NCBI GenBank assembly: GCA_965221585.1 | Contig: OZ244898.1 | Location: 1,116,001-1,180,000, forward strand | Origin: VXYK01 sp965221585 | GTDB lineage: Bacteria; Actinomycetota; Acidimicrobiia; Acidimicrobiales; Aldehydirespiratoraceae | Direction: 5' to 3' | DNA length: 64,000 nt | Shown here: one piece after another, positions 1 through 7,745 of the stretch | How positions within the stretch are numbered: position 1 is the first letter of the stretch | Layout: every line of letters starts with the position of its first letter | The notes under the pieces: model-generated | The model's input: the letters and a program-made list of their open reading frames with translations, nothing else | Databases searched by the model: none | Told to the model about the DNA's origin: nothing | Made by a program: the position numbers and the translations under genes

Positions 1-245
1 GGGTCATCATGCTCGCACTGGCGCTGCTGTTTCCCGAGATCCTCATCCCGGTCCTGTGGATCATGCTTGCTCTCACCACGGTGACTGCGTTGCAGCGATT
101 CGTCAAGGTGTGGCGCCAGGCGTCGATCGATCGACCCCTTCCGGCTCGTCGACCTCGTCGCCAGCCCCGTCAGCGCTCCCGTGGACGCAATGAGTCGGCC
201 TGGGCTCAGCGGATGCGGGAACGTCGGACGCTGCGCGAAGGCTGA
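1..245 (+). CDS. pgsA: CDP-alcohol phosphotransferase, C-terminal end (partial)
   Basis: The reading frame is open from the left edge of the window, so only the last 80 or so codons are present. They encode one final hydrophobic helix, the segment TALQRFVKVWRQ that resembles the end of actinobacterial PgsA-type enzymes, and an Arg-rich cytosolic tail. The family joins CDP-diacylglycerol to an inositol or glycerol phosphate in the membrane. The catalytic CDP-OH-P motif would lie outside the window. The call rests mainly on context: an acyltransferase starts 2 bases after the stop and pimA follows, the usual order for phosphatidylinositol mannoside synthesis. Which alcohol is used cannot be told from this piece. 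Confidence 0.72.
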   Translation, partial: VIMLALALLFPEILIPVLWIMLALTTVTALQRFVKVWRQASIDRPLPARRPRRQPRQRSRGRNESAWAQRMRERRTLREG

Positions 246-247
246 GC

Positions 248-1159
248 GTGGTATCGGTCTCCGCCTATCGGGCGGGGTCTCTTTTGGCCCGTCACGTACC
301 TGTCGCCGCCCAGAATGCCGCGGCACGTGCAGTGGGAGCCGCCTCAGCGGTCAACACCGGGCAGAAGCGGCTGGTCGTTGCCCGCAATCTGGAGAGAGTG
401 CTGGGGCGAACCATGTCCGCAGCAGAGAAGCGGCGTCGCGTGGCCAAGACCTTCGAGTGGTACACGCGCTACTACGCCGAGAGTTTCCGTCTGCCTAATG
501 TGCCTGTTGCCGAGATCGATCATGGATTCGGATTCGAGGGGTTCGGTGAGATCGCCGCGGCGGTGGAGCGCGGCCAGGGACCGATTCTGGCCCTGCCCCA
601 TCTCGGGACCTGGGAATGGGCGGCATGGTGGCTGGCACTGGTACCGAAGTTCAAAGTCACCGCGGTAGTTGAACCGTTGGAGCCTCCAGAAGTATTCGAA
701 TGGTTCGTGGGGTTCCGTGAAGGGCTGGGCATGAACATCGTTCCCTTGGGACCTGAAGCGGCGTCAACCAGCATTCAGGCGCTGAAACAAGGTCAGGTGC
801 TGTGCCTGCTGGCGGACCGTGACATACAGGGCAACGGCGTCGTGGTCGAGTTCTTCGGTGAGAAGACGACGCTTCCGGCGGGACCCGCGACCCTGGCCCT
901 GAGGACCGGGTCGCCGCTGATCCCCTCGGCGGTCTATTGGCGCGACAACACCCGCCATGCCATCTGCACCCCGCCGCTCGACACAAGGCGACACGGCAAG
1001 CTTCGCCAGGACATCGCCCGCGTCACCCAGGATCTGGCACGGGACTTCGAGTATCTGATTTCGCAGGCACCCGAGCAATGGCACATGCTGTCGCCGAACT
1101 GGCCCAGCGACTATCGAGCGTTGGGCCTGCCGCTTCCCGAGCACCTGCGGGACCTCTGA
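248..1159 (+). CDS. Phosphatidylinositol mannoside acyltransferase (LpxL/HtrB family)
   Basis: A 303-residue protein of the LpxL/HtrB lysophospholipid acyltransferase family. The catalytic HX4E box is visible as LPHLGTWEWA (H118, E123), and downstream are the GQVLCLLADRD and FFGEKTTLPAGPATLAL segments typical of this fold. In actinobacteria this neighbour of pimA (PatA, Rv2611c-like) transfers a fatty acyl chain to the mannose of PIM on the inner face of the membrane. The GTG start lies 2 bases after the pgsA stop. Its TGA overlaps the ATG of pimA (TGATG), so the three genes are probably translated together. The start could lie a few codons further in. Confidence 0.85.
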   Translation: MVSVSAYRAGSLLARHVPVAAQNAAARAVGAASAVNTGQKRLVVARNLERVLGRTMSAAEKRRRVAKTFEWYTRYYAESFRLPNVPVAEIDHGFGFEGFGEIAAAVERGQGPILALPHLGTWEWAAWWLALVPKFKVTAVVEPLEPPEVFEWFVGFREGLGMNIVPLGPEAASTSIQALKQGQVLCLLADRDIQGNGVVVEFFGEKTTLPAGPATLALRTGSPLIPSAVYWRDNTRHAICTPPLDTRRHGKLRQDIARVTQDLARDFEYLISQAPEQWHMLSPNWPSDYRALGLPLPEHLRDL

Positions 1160-2229
1160 TGCGCATCGGATTGATCTGTCCGTACAGCCTGACGATGCCC
1201 GGAGGGGTCCAGTCGCAGGTGCTGGCGCTGGCGAGAGCGCTGCGACGGCGCGCCCACTCGGTACGGGTGCTAGCACCGTGCGACGGTCCACCCCCGAATG
1301 CAGGTGTGACGCCCCTTGGTTTGAGCCTGCCGGCCTCGGCCAACGGATCGATCGCTCCCGTGGCTCCGGATCCGTCCGCCCAGCTCCGGGTCATTCGAGC
1401 GATGCGAGACGAAGCATTCGACGTGATTCACCTGCACGAACCGCTCGCTCCGGGGCCGACGATGACCGCGTTGCTGACGCACCCGGCCCCGCTGATCGGA
1501 ACCTTCCATGCCGCCGGTCGATCGTTGTCGTACGAACTGATGCCCAAGGCTGTCCGCTACCTGGCCCGCCGCCTCGACGATCGTGTTGCGGTCTCCCAAG
1601 ACGCCCGGAAACTCGCGATGAAACACCTCGGCGGCAGCTACGACGTGCTCTTCAACGGCGTGGAGGTGAGCCGTTACCGCAAGAGCCCGGCGTACGCGGC
1701 CAACTCTCCAACGGTTCTGTTCATCGGTCGCCACGAGCAGCGCAAGGGACTGCAGGTCCTGCTCGAGGCGGTGAAGTTGCTTCCCTCGGACATTCACGTC
1801 TGGATCGCAGGCAGCGGACCCGAGACCCAGAGGCTCAAGACGCAGTACGGCGATGACTCGAGGCTTGAGTGGCTCGGGTCGATCGACGAGACCGAGAAGA
1901 TCGCGCGGCTGCGCGGCGCCGACATCTTCTGCGCGCCCTCCGTGTTCGGGGAGTCGTTCGGGATTGTTCTTCTGGAGGGGATGGCCGCGGGCACACCGGT
2001 GGTCGCGTCCGATCTCGGTGGATATGCCAATGCGTCCAGGCAAGGCCGCGATGCCCTGTTGTTCCCCACAGGGGACCCCCAGGCACTGGCCGCCGCGATC
2101 AACGAGTTGCTGGGTGACCACCAAAGAGCGGCGGCGCTCGTTGCGTCGGGAAACGAGAGAGCCGATGAGTTCTCGATGGACCGCTTGGCCGACCTCTACT
2201 TGCAGCGTTACCGGGCACTGCTGAGCTGA
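1159..2229 (+). CDS. pimA: GDP-mannose-dependent phosphatidylinositol alpha-mannosyltransferase
   Basis: A 356-residue GT4 glycosyltransferase beginning MRIGLICPYSLTMPGGVQ, with the early Gly-Gly loop of PimA. The nucleotide-sugar side shows LFIGRHEQRKGLQVLLEA, and the EX7E motif appears as GESFGIVLLEG. PimA adds the first mannose to phosphatidylinositol on the cytoplasmic face of the membrane. The ATG at 1159 overlaps the preceding stop. A much longer upstream extension of the frame is only overlap with the acyltransferase gene. Linkage to pgsA and the acyltransferase supports the assignment. Confidence 0.9.
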   Translation: MRIGLICPYSLTMPGGVQSQVLALARALRRRAHSVRVLAPCDGPPPNAGVTPLGLSLPASANGSIAPVAPDPSAQLRVIRAMRDEAFDVIHLHEPLAPGPTMTALLTHPAPLIGTFHAAGRSLSYELMPKAVRYLARRLDDRVAVSQDARKLAMKHLGGSYDVLFNGVEVSRYRKSPAYAANSPTVLFIGRHEQRKGLQVLLEAVKLLPSDIHVWIAGSGPETQRLKTQYGDDSRLEWLGSIDETEKIARLRGADIFCAPSVFGESFGIVLLEGMAAGTPVVASDLGGYANASRQGRDALLFPTGDPQALAAAINELLGDHQRAAALVASGNERADEFSMDRLADLYLQRYRALLS

Positions 2230-2338
2230 CTGGACGCTGACCGGGCGCTGAGACTGTCCTAGCGCCGATATTCTGAGCCGACGACGAATCGACTCGCGGC
2301 CCCGTTACCGCGGACTAGATCTTGCGGAGAGCACCTTT

Positions 2339-3067
2339 ATGCCCACAGCGGCACCCCGATCGGTCTTATTGATCCCGGCATTCGTGGTCGGGCTGGTTGT
2401 CGCAGTGGTTGTGACACTGTTGTCGCCGTACGGCCCGGAGATCGTAGTCGGGGTGGCCGCCGGGCTGCTGGTAGCTGTTGTGTCGATCGTGGCACTTGAC
2501 AGACGCGCTCCCGCAGCGACGCTGCGGACGCTGCGCGCGGTCCCGATCGGACCGGGCGAGCAACCACGCCTCGAGAGCCTGGTTGCCAGCTTGTGCGCAA
2601 GCCACGGGATCGCCGAACCGAAGCTCTACAAGGTCGATTCTCAAGCTCCGGACTCAGCTGTCGTCGGCCGGGCCTCGGACACGCACCTAGTGCTCACGAC
2701 GGGTGCATTGCAGAAGCTGGACCGGCTGCAACTGGAGGTCGTTGTGGCGCGACAACTGGCCCAGTTCAGCTCCGGCGTCCACGCAGCAACGACGCTGGCG
2801 TCCGTCGGTCCGCTGCTCGGTCCGCTCGCAGCACTGATACGTCGGGTGCAACTCGACGGTCAGCGACTGGCTCTCACCGACGTGCAAGGCGTGCTGATGA
2901 CGCGATACCCCCCTGCGTTGGTCGGCGCGTTCGAGCAGGCTGCTGAGGGCAGCGGCGTCAGTTGTACCCGCGCCAACCGACACCTATGGATGATCGGACC
3001 GCTCGACGGCGCGCCGGGAGTGCAACCTCGACTACAGGATCGTATTGACGCTCTGAGAGAGCTGTGA
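2339..3067 (+). CDS. HtpX/M48-like membrane protein lacking the zinc motif
   Basis: 242 residues with two hydrophobic helices at about 8-30 and 33-53, then a domain with the HtpX layout: PKLYKVDSQAPDSAVVGR (compare the 'PNAFA.G' region), THLVLTTGAL, and a C-terminal VQPRLQDRIDALREL that mirrors the 'HPP...RI..L' end of HtpX. Where M48 peptidases have HELAH, this protein reads RQLAQ (138-142), so both zinc histidines and the catalytic glutamate are gone. It cannot be a standard metalloprotease and may be a regulatory pseudo-enzyme. The start has GGAGAG 9 bases upstream. The stop overlaps the start of the DUF3048 gene. Confidence 0.7.
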   Translation: MPTAAPRSVLLIPAFVVGLVVAVVVTLLSPYGPEIVVGVAAGLLVAVVSIVALDRRAPAATLRTLRAVPIGPGEQPRLESLVASLCASHGIAEPKLYKVDSQAPDSAVVGRASDTHLVLTTGALQKLDRLQLEVVVARQLAQFSSGVHAATTLASVGPLLGPLAALIRRVQLDGQRLALTDVQGVLMTRYPPALVGAFEQAAEGSGVSCTRANRHLWMIGPLDGAPGVQPRLQDRIDALREL

Positions 3068-4236
3068 TGCAAGCCGGAGGCGGGCCGTTGGTGACGGTCG
3101 CGGCAACCGTCGCGTTGTCTGCGCTGTTCGCGGCGTCGTGTCTTGACGGCAACAACGGGATCGAGGTCAACGAACCCGAACCGGAACCAGTCGCCCCGGT
3201 AGTTTCGTCCACTACCACAAGCACAACGGTTTCAGGGTCGCAGACCAGCACGACAACCCTCTTCGACGGCCCTCTTGCCCCCTTCACCGGACTCCCGGCG
3301 ACGAGCGTCGCGGCCTCTCGTGAGCCTGCATTCGTGGTCAAGATCGGCAACAACAACGATCAGTCCCGGCCGCAGATGGGTTTGGCGGAGGCTGACATCG
3401 TCTATGAGGAATTGATCGAGAGCCTCAAGACCCGTTTCGCGGTCGTGTTCCAGTCGCAGGTGCCGTCCGAGGCGGGACCTGTTCGTTCCGCCAGAACTAC
3501 AGATGTCGACCTGTTGGCCGGGCTCGGAACTCCGGCGCTGGTGTTCTCCGGTGCCAACACCGCGACCCTTGTCGAACTGCGCGACGCTGCGAACAGGGGT
3601 GTCTTTGTGGACGCTGGAGCGTTGCGCCGTCTGGACCCGTACTTCCGTCTGGAATCTCGCAGCGCTCCCTACAACCTCTGGGTTGATATGGAGATGATCG
3701 AGTTTCTCGGTTCGGGCGTACCCGGTCCGATCGTGAACTACGGCGAAATCCCCGAGGGCTCGGGTACCGAAGTCGGGGGTGTGGAGATCACCTACGAAGC
3801 CAGCTTCGGACGACAGGTCAGCCACCTGTGGGACCCGGCGGCTGCTCGATGGGTGCGGGTGCAGGACGGAACCCTCCACACGGCGTTGCAGGACGGCGCC
3901 GAAGTGGAGATCGCGCCGACGAATGTGGTGGTCGCGCACGTTGTCTACGAGGTCTCGCCGGCTGACCCCGCATCACCGGAGGCCCAGTCATTCAGCTCCG
4001 GTCCAGCACAGGTGTTCACCCAGGGTCGGGTTGTGGAGGGCACCTGGAGCAGGTCGCTTCAGGCGCCAGCGTGGGATTTGAGAACCGCCGCCGGCGAGGT
4101 GATCGCTCTGCAACCCGGTGCCACATGGTTCATCCTTGCTTCGGCAGACGGGTCGAAGTTCCCCGAAGCCCACATCGACGTGCTCGACCGCGTCGAAGCT
4201 GCCGAGCGTCTCGAAACTGCCCGCGCCGCCGGCTAG
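3067..4236 (+). CDS. DUF3048 (YerB-type) lipoprotein
   Basis: About 389 residues. The N-terminus is hydrophobic and ends in a lipobox-like ALFAASC (C25 from the ATG at 3067), followed by an acidic and Ser/Thr-rich linker (SSTTTSTTVSGSQTSTTT) suited to the cell wall. The body matches the DUF3048 pattern: PLTG-like PLAPFTGLPA, VVKIGNNNDQSRPQMGLAEAD, EELIES, and SEAGPVRSARTTD. A C-terminal half with FSSGPAQVFTQGRVVEGTW and PGATWFILAS corresponds to the second DUF3048 domain. The role of the family is poorly known; an extracytoplasmic location is likely. The ATG overlaps the previous stop (GTGATG); GTG at 3064 is the alternative start. Confidence 0.8.
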   Translation: MQAGGGPLVTVAATVALSALFAASCLDGNNGIEVNEPEPEPVAPVVSSTTTSTTVSGSQTSTTTLFDGPLAPFTGLPATSVAASREPAFVVKIGNNNDQSRPQMGLAEADIVYEELIESLKTRFAVVFQSQVPSEAGPVRSARTTDVDLLAGLGTPALVFSGANTATLVELRDAANRGVFVDAGALRRLDPYFRLESRSAPYNLWVDMEMIEFLGSGVPGPIVNYGEIPEGSGTEVGGVEITYEASFGRQVSHLWDPAAARWVRVQDGTLHTALQDGAEVEIAPTNVVVAHVVYEVSPADPASPEAQSFSSGPAQVFTQGRVVEGTWSRSLQAPAWDLRTAAGEVIALQPGATWFILASADGSKFPEAHIDVLDRVEAAERLETARAAG

Positions 4237-4293
4237 ATGCAGCGCGCCGCGGTCGGAGTCAAAATCTACTGCGTCGTCAAGTCGCAACGGTCG

Positions 4294-4299
4294 TAGGAT
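4294..4299 (+). promoter_or_regulatory. -10 element of leaderless pdxS promoter
   Basis: TAGGAT lies 13 bases before the ATG at 4307, which puts the predicted transcript start at or next to the start codon. The same hexamer contains AGGA, which could also serve as a weak ribosome binding site for 4307, so leaderless initiation is likely but not certain. No convincing -35 box was found. Confidence 0.6.
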
Positions 4300-4306
4300 G
4301 GTCCGT

Positions 4307-5200
4307 ATGGGACAGAACAACCAGCGCGAGACTGGGACGACTCTGGTGAAGCGGGGTCTGGCCGAGATGCTCAAGGGCGGCGTCATTATGGATGTCGTCA
4401 ACCCGCAACACGCGAAGATCGCCGAGGATGCCGGGGCAGTCGCAGTGATGGCCCTCGAACGAGTGCCTTCCGATATCCGACGTGACGGTGGGGTGTCCCG
4501 CATGTCCGACCCGGAGATGATCCAGGGGATCCAGGCGGCGGTCTCAATACCGGTCATGGCAAAGGCCCGCATCGGGCATTTCGCGGAAGCGCAGATGCTC
4601 GAGGCCATCGGTGTTGACTACATCGACGAGTCAGAGGTGCTTTCACCCGCTGACGAGGCCCACCACATTGACAAGTGGCCTTTCACGGTTCCGTTCGTGT
4701 GCGGTGCCACCAACTTGGGCGAGGCTCTGCGGCGCATCAGCGAAGGGGCTTGCATGATCCGCTCCAAAGGTGAAGCGGGAACGGGCAACGTGGTCGAGGC
4801 GGTACGGCATTTGCGCTCGATCGTGGGGGACATCGGCAAGCTGACTACAGCGGACTCCGCAGAACTGTTCGACTGGGCCAAGCGGCTCCAGGCGCCGCTC
4901 CCGCTCGTTCAAGAAGTTGCCCGAACGGGTCAGCTTCCGGTCCCGATCTTCTGCGCGGGCGGTATCGCCACTCCCGCAGACGCATCGTTGGTGATGCAAC
5001 TCGGAGCCCAGGCTGTCTTTGTCGGCTCTGGAATCTTCAAGAGCGAGAGCCCCGAGAAGATGGCGTCAGCGATTGTGGAGGCGACGACCCACTATCAGGA
5101 TCCCGAAATCTTGGTGAAGGTCTCGACTGGTCTTGGTGATGCCATGGCCGGCTTGGAGATCTCAACCCTCGATACGAAGTTGGCTGAGCGGGGTTGGTAA
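4307..5200 (+). CDS. pdxS: Pyridoxal 5'-phosphate synthase, PdxS subunit
   Basis: 297-residue TIM-barrel subunit that condenses ribose 5-phosphate, glyceraldehyde 3-phosphate and ammonia into pyridoxal phosphate. Conserved elements: VKRGLAEMLKGGVIMDV with the sugar-binding Asp, the Schiff-base Lys in PVMAKARIGH (K86), the second Lys in RSKGEAGTG, and the phosphate loops CAGGIATPADA and FVGSGIFKS. The frame extends upstream into the DUF3048 gene, but homology begins at GTTLVKRG. ATG at 4307 is preferred, with ATG at 4298 as the alternative. The stop overlaps the TTG start of pdxT by 7 bases, fitting the 12:12 synthase-glutaminase complex. Confidence 0.96.
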   Translation: MGQNNQRETGTTLVKRGLAEMLKGGVIMDVVNPQHAKIAEDAGAVAVMALERVPSDIRRDGGVSRMSDPEMIQGIQAAVSIPVMAKARIGHFAEAQMLEAIGVDYIDESEVLSPADEAHHIDKWPFTVPFVCGATNLGEALRRISEGACMIRSKGEAGTGNVVEAVRHLRSIVGDIGKLTTADSAELFDWAKRLQAPLPLVQEVARTGQLPVPIFCAGGIATPADASLVMQLGAQAVFVGSGIFKSESPEKMASAIVEATTHYQDPEILVKVSTGLGDAMAGLEISTLDTKLAERGW

Positions 5201-5787
5201 CGCCAACCGTTGGAGTTCTCGCCCTTCAGGGTGCGTTCGCCGCTCACGCGACGATCCTCGAGTCCCTCGGGTGCGCGACCCAACAGATACGGACAGTTGA
5301 GCAGCTGGCGGCGGTTGATGCGCTGGTGGTGCCCGGCGGAGAGTCGACCACGATGTCGATGCTGCTCGAGCGGTCGCGGATGCTTGAGTTGCTGCGGCTT
5401 CGGGCGCGGGAGGGTCTACCCATCTTCGGGACCTGCGCAGGCTTGATATTGATGGCCTCGGAGATCCGCGACGGACGAGACGATCAAGTGGCGTTGGGAG
5501 TGTTGGACATGACCGTGGAACGCAACGGCTACGGCCGTCAGGTCGACAGCTTCGAGACCGATATCGAGATCGCAGGCCTCGACACACCATTCCACGCGGT
5601 CTTCATCCGGTCTCCCGTAGTCACCCGGCTCGGACACGATGTTGAGGCCCTCGCCGAGGTTGACGACAACCCGGTTCTGTGCCGCAGGGGCGTTGTCACC
5701 GTAGCGGCCTTCCATCCAGAGCTTTCGGGCGACGACCGGCTCCACTGTCGCTGGTTGCAACAGGCGGGGATCATCGGTGCTCGTTAG
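5194..5787 (+). CDS. pdxT: Pyridoxal 5'-phosphate synthase glutaminase, PdxT subunit
   Basis: 197-residue class I glutaminase that supplies ammonia to PdxS. The triad is visible as Cys81 in FGTCAGLILMA, and His174/Glu176 in AAFHPELSGD. The oxyanion strand VPGGESTTMS is typical of PdxT. The TTG start at 5194 overlaps the pdxS stop, and no ATG or GTG is available before the conserved VGVLALQGAF, so this rare start looks genuine. Translational coupling would keep the two subunits balanced. Confidence 0.95.
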   Translation: MVTPTVGVLALQGAFAAHATILESLGCATQQIRTVEQLAAVDALVVPGGESTTMSMLLERSRMLELLRLRAREGLPIFGTCAGLILMASEIRDGRDDQVALGVLDMTVERNGYGRQVDSFETDIEIAGLDTPFHAVFIRSPVVTRLGHDVEALAEVDDNPVLCRRGVVTVAAFHPELSGDDRLHCRWLQQAGIIGAR

Positions 5788-5808
5788 CCGCGCCACCGAC
5801 GCAACGGG

Positions 5809-5814
5809 TAGATT
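5809..5814 (+). promoter_or_regulatory. -10 element of leaderless yebC promoter
   Basis: TAGATT sits 12 bases before the yebC ATG, placing the RNA 5' end at the start codon. No Shine-Dalgarno sequence lies between the hexamer and the ATG (CCGCTC). Confidence 0.62.
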
Positions 5815-5820
5815 CCGCTC

Positions 5821-6573
5821 ATGAGTGGTCATTCCAAGTGGGCAACGATCAAACACCGCAAGGGGGCCGCTGACGCCAAACGCGGCAAACTTTTCGCCAA
5901 GTTGATCAAGCAGGTGGAGGTCGCAGCTCGGACCGGTGGCGGCGACCTCGACGCGAACCCGACCCTGCGGACGATGTACCAGAAGGCACGTGACAACTCG
6001 GTGCCGCTCGACACGATCGAGCGGGCAGTCAAACGCGGCACGGGTGAACTGGAAGGCGTCAACTACGAACAAGTCACCTATGAGGGATATGCCCCGGGAG
6101 GAATTGCGCTGCTGATCGAGTGTCTGACAGACAATCGCAACCGCACTTCCAGCGAAGTCCGATCCACGCTGACCAAACACGGCGGTTCACTGGCCGAACC
6201 GGGAGCGGTGTCCTGGCAGTTCGAGCGCAAAGGCGTGGTGCTGGTACCGGCATCGGTCGACGAGGAGGAGCTGATGCTGTTGACGGTGGATGCGGGAGCG
6301 GAGGACATCGTCGACGAAGGGGAGGTGTGGCGGATAATCACCGCGCCGAGCGACCTCAATGAGGTGCGCGACGCTCTCGACGGAGCAGAAGTGCCCGTCG
6401 AGTTCGCGGACCTCACGATGCTGCCCACGTCGACCGTTGAGATGACCGAAATTGGCGAACTGAAGAGGTTGCTCAACCTCATCGAAGTGCTCGACGACCT
6501 TGATGATGTTCAAGATGTTCAGGACAACTCCGCCCCAGCCACAGACCTCATGGAGTCTGTCCGAGCGGGCTGA
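5821..6573 (+). CDS. yebC: YebC/PmpR family protein (TACO1-like)
   Basis: 250 residues starting with the hallmark MSGHSKWATIKHRKGAADAKRGKLFAKL, followed by NPTLRTMYQKARDNSVP and YEGYAPGG. Family members are described as transcriptional regulators and, more recently, as ribosome-associated factors easing translation of proline stretches; which applies here is not visible. The location between pdxST and ruvCAB is the usual actinobacterial arrangement. The tail is acidic (VLDDLDDVQDVQD). A hairpin follows the stop, and ruvC has its own promoter. Confidence 0.95.
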   Translation: MSGHSKWATIKHRKGAADAKRGKLFAKLIKQVEVAARTGGGDLDANPTLRTMYQKARDNSVPLDTIERAVKRGTGELEGVNYEQVTYEGYAPGGIALLIECLTDNRNRTSSEVRSTLTKHGGSLAEPGAVSWQFERKGVVLVPASVDEEELMLLTVDAGAEDIVDEGEVWRIITAPSDLNEVRDALDGAEVPVEFADLTMLPTSTVEMTEIGELKRLLNLIEVLDDLDDVQDVQDNSAPATDLMESVRAG

Positions 6574-6587
6574 GCCTCGCCGGTGGC

Positions 6588-6603
6588 GCCGTTCAGGAAC
6601 GGC
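6588..6603 (+). terminator. Stem-loop between yebC and ruvC
   Basis: GCCGTTC-AG-GAACGGC is a perfect 7-bp inverted repeat 14 bases after the yebC stop, and flanking GGC/GCC could extend the stem with one bulge. There is no T-run after it, as is common for actinobacterial stem-loops that end or stabilise transcripts. Its function as a terminator is inferred. Confidence 0.45.
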
Positions 6604-6640
6604 AGCCGTGGTATCCCGCATTCAGCTGGAGCTCGGCGAC

Positions 6641-6646
6641 TAGGGT
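6641..6646 (+). promoter_or_regulatory. -10 element of leaderless ruvC promoter
   Basis: TAGGGT lies 13 bases before the ruvC ATG, and the intervening CGTACGT has no ribosome binding site, so the ruvCAB transcript is predicted to be leaderless. No LexA-type GAAC-N4-GTTC box was seen nearby. Confidence 0.6.
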
Positions 6647-6653
6647 CGTACGT

Positions 6654-7148
6654 ATGTTCGTGCTCGGAATTGATCCTGGTCTCTCGCGCTGCGGCTACGG
6701 CTGCGTCGAGCACGGTCGCAGATCCACCGCGGTCGCAGCCGGGGTGATCCGGACAGACCCGAGCCTCGACCGTCCCACACGCTTGGCAGAGGTTCAGCGG
6801 GAGATCCGGGCCCTGATCAGCGAGCTCCGCCCCGATGTGGTGGCTGTCGAGCGGGTGTTGTTCCAGCAGAACGCGTCGACCGCGATGTCGGTGGGTATGG
6901 TCAGCGGGATAGTCATGGTTGAAGCCGTGTCAGCGGGTTGCTCGGTAGTCGAGTATTCGCCCAACGAGGTCAAGCAGGCTGTGGCCGGTTGGGGAGGCGC
7001 GGACAAAGAAGAGGTTGGTCGGATGGTTCAGACTCTGTTGGGTTTGCCGAAGCGCCTGAAACCGGCAGACGTCTCCGACGCGGTCGCGGTGGCACTCTGC
7101 CACGTCGCTCACATGGGTTCGCGCCGGGTCGCGGGAGCGCGGCGATGA
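6654..7148 (+). CDS. ruvC: Holliday junction resolvase RuvC
   Basis: 164-residue RNase H-fold endonuclease that cuts Holliday junctions as a dimer. The first metal-binding Asp is D7 in VLGIDPGLSRCGYG. The Glu is in VAVERVLFQQN, and the C-terminal acid is in KPADVSDAVAVALCH. Length matches the family. Its TGA overlaps the ATG of ruvA (ATGA), making the classical ruvC-ruvA-ruvB operon. Confidence 0.97.
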   Translation: MFVLGIDPGLSRCGYGCVEHGRRSTAVAAGVIRTDPSLDRPTRLAEVQREIRALISELRPDVVAVERVLFQQNASTAMSVGMVSGIVMVEAVSAGCSVVEYSPNEVKQAVAGWGGADKEEVGRMVQTLLGLPKRLKPADVSDAVAVALCHVAHMGSRRVAGARR

Positions 7149-7741
7149 TCGGTTCTCTGAGGGGACAACTGCTCGACCGCACCTCGGACTCAGAACTGTT
7201 GATAGAGGTGGGAGGCCTGGGCTATCGAGTGCTGGTGACCCCCTCGACCGCGGCGTCGGTTGGTCCTGTCGGCACCGAGGTCTTCGTGCATGCGCACCAT
7301 GCCGTGCGCGAGGACAGCGACACCCTCTACGGGTTCACGACAATCGACGAACGCCGGATCTTCGAGTCCCTGATCAGCGCTCACGGGGTCGGACCGGCTC
7401 TGGGACTCGCCATCCTGTCGGTCCATGATCCGGCTGCGCTGCGCGCTGCGGTCGCCCACGACGACCTGGCGGCGCTCTGCCTGGTGCCCGGAGTGGGGCG
7501 CAAGACAGCCGCCCGGCTGGCGATGGAACTCAAGAGCAGACTCGACATTCCCAGTGGCGACTACGCGGACGGAGCGGACGCGTCTGCCCCGCAGACGATC
7601 CACGGTGATGTTCGAGCGGCGTTGGAGAACCTTGGCTACGGACCAGAAGAGATCCACTCGGTGCTCGTAGATCTGCCCGCGCAAGGTGACACCAGCGCGC
7701 TGCTGAAGGACGCTCTGCGTCGCCTGGCGTCGGGGGACTGA
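7145..7741 (+). CDS. ruvA: Holliday junction DNA helicase subunit RuvA
   Basis: 198 residues. Starts MIGSLRGQLLDRTSD, with the OB-fold region LIEVGGLGYRVLV, the FVHAHHAVREDSDTLYGF strand, and helix-hairpin-helix motifs around LVPGVGRKTAARLAMEL. The C-terminal domain III that contacts RuvB is present (ALENLGYGPEEI). RuvA binds the four-way junction and loads the RuvB motor. The ATG at 7145 overlaps the ruvC stop; the upstream frame extension is only overlap. Confidence 0.97.
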   Translation: MIGSLRGQLLDRTSDSELLIEVGGLGYRVLVTPSTAASVGPVGTEVFVHAHHAVREDSDTLYGFTTIDERRIFESLISAHGVGPALGLAILSVHDPAALRAAVAHDDLAALCLVPGVGRKTAARLAMELKSRLDIPSGDYADGADASAPQTIHGDVRAALENLGYGPEEIHSVLVDLPAQGDTSALLKDALRRLASGD

Positions 7742-7745
7742 GCAG

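Noticed and set aside
2294..2312. Terminator hairpin after pimA (CGCGG/CCGCG)
   Set aside because: Only five pairs with an 8-base loop and no T-run; too weak to list as a feature.
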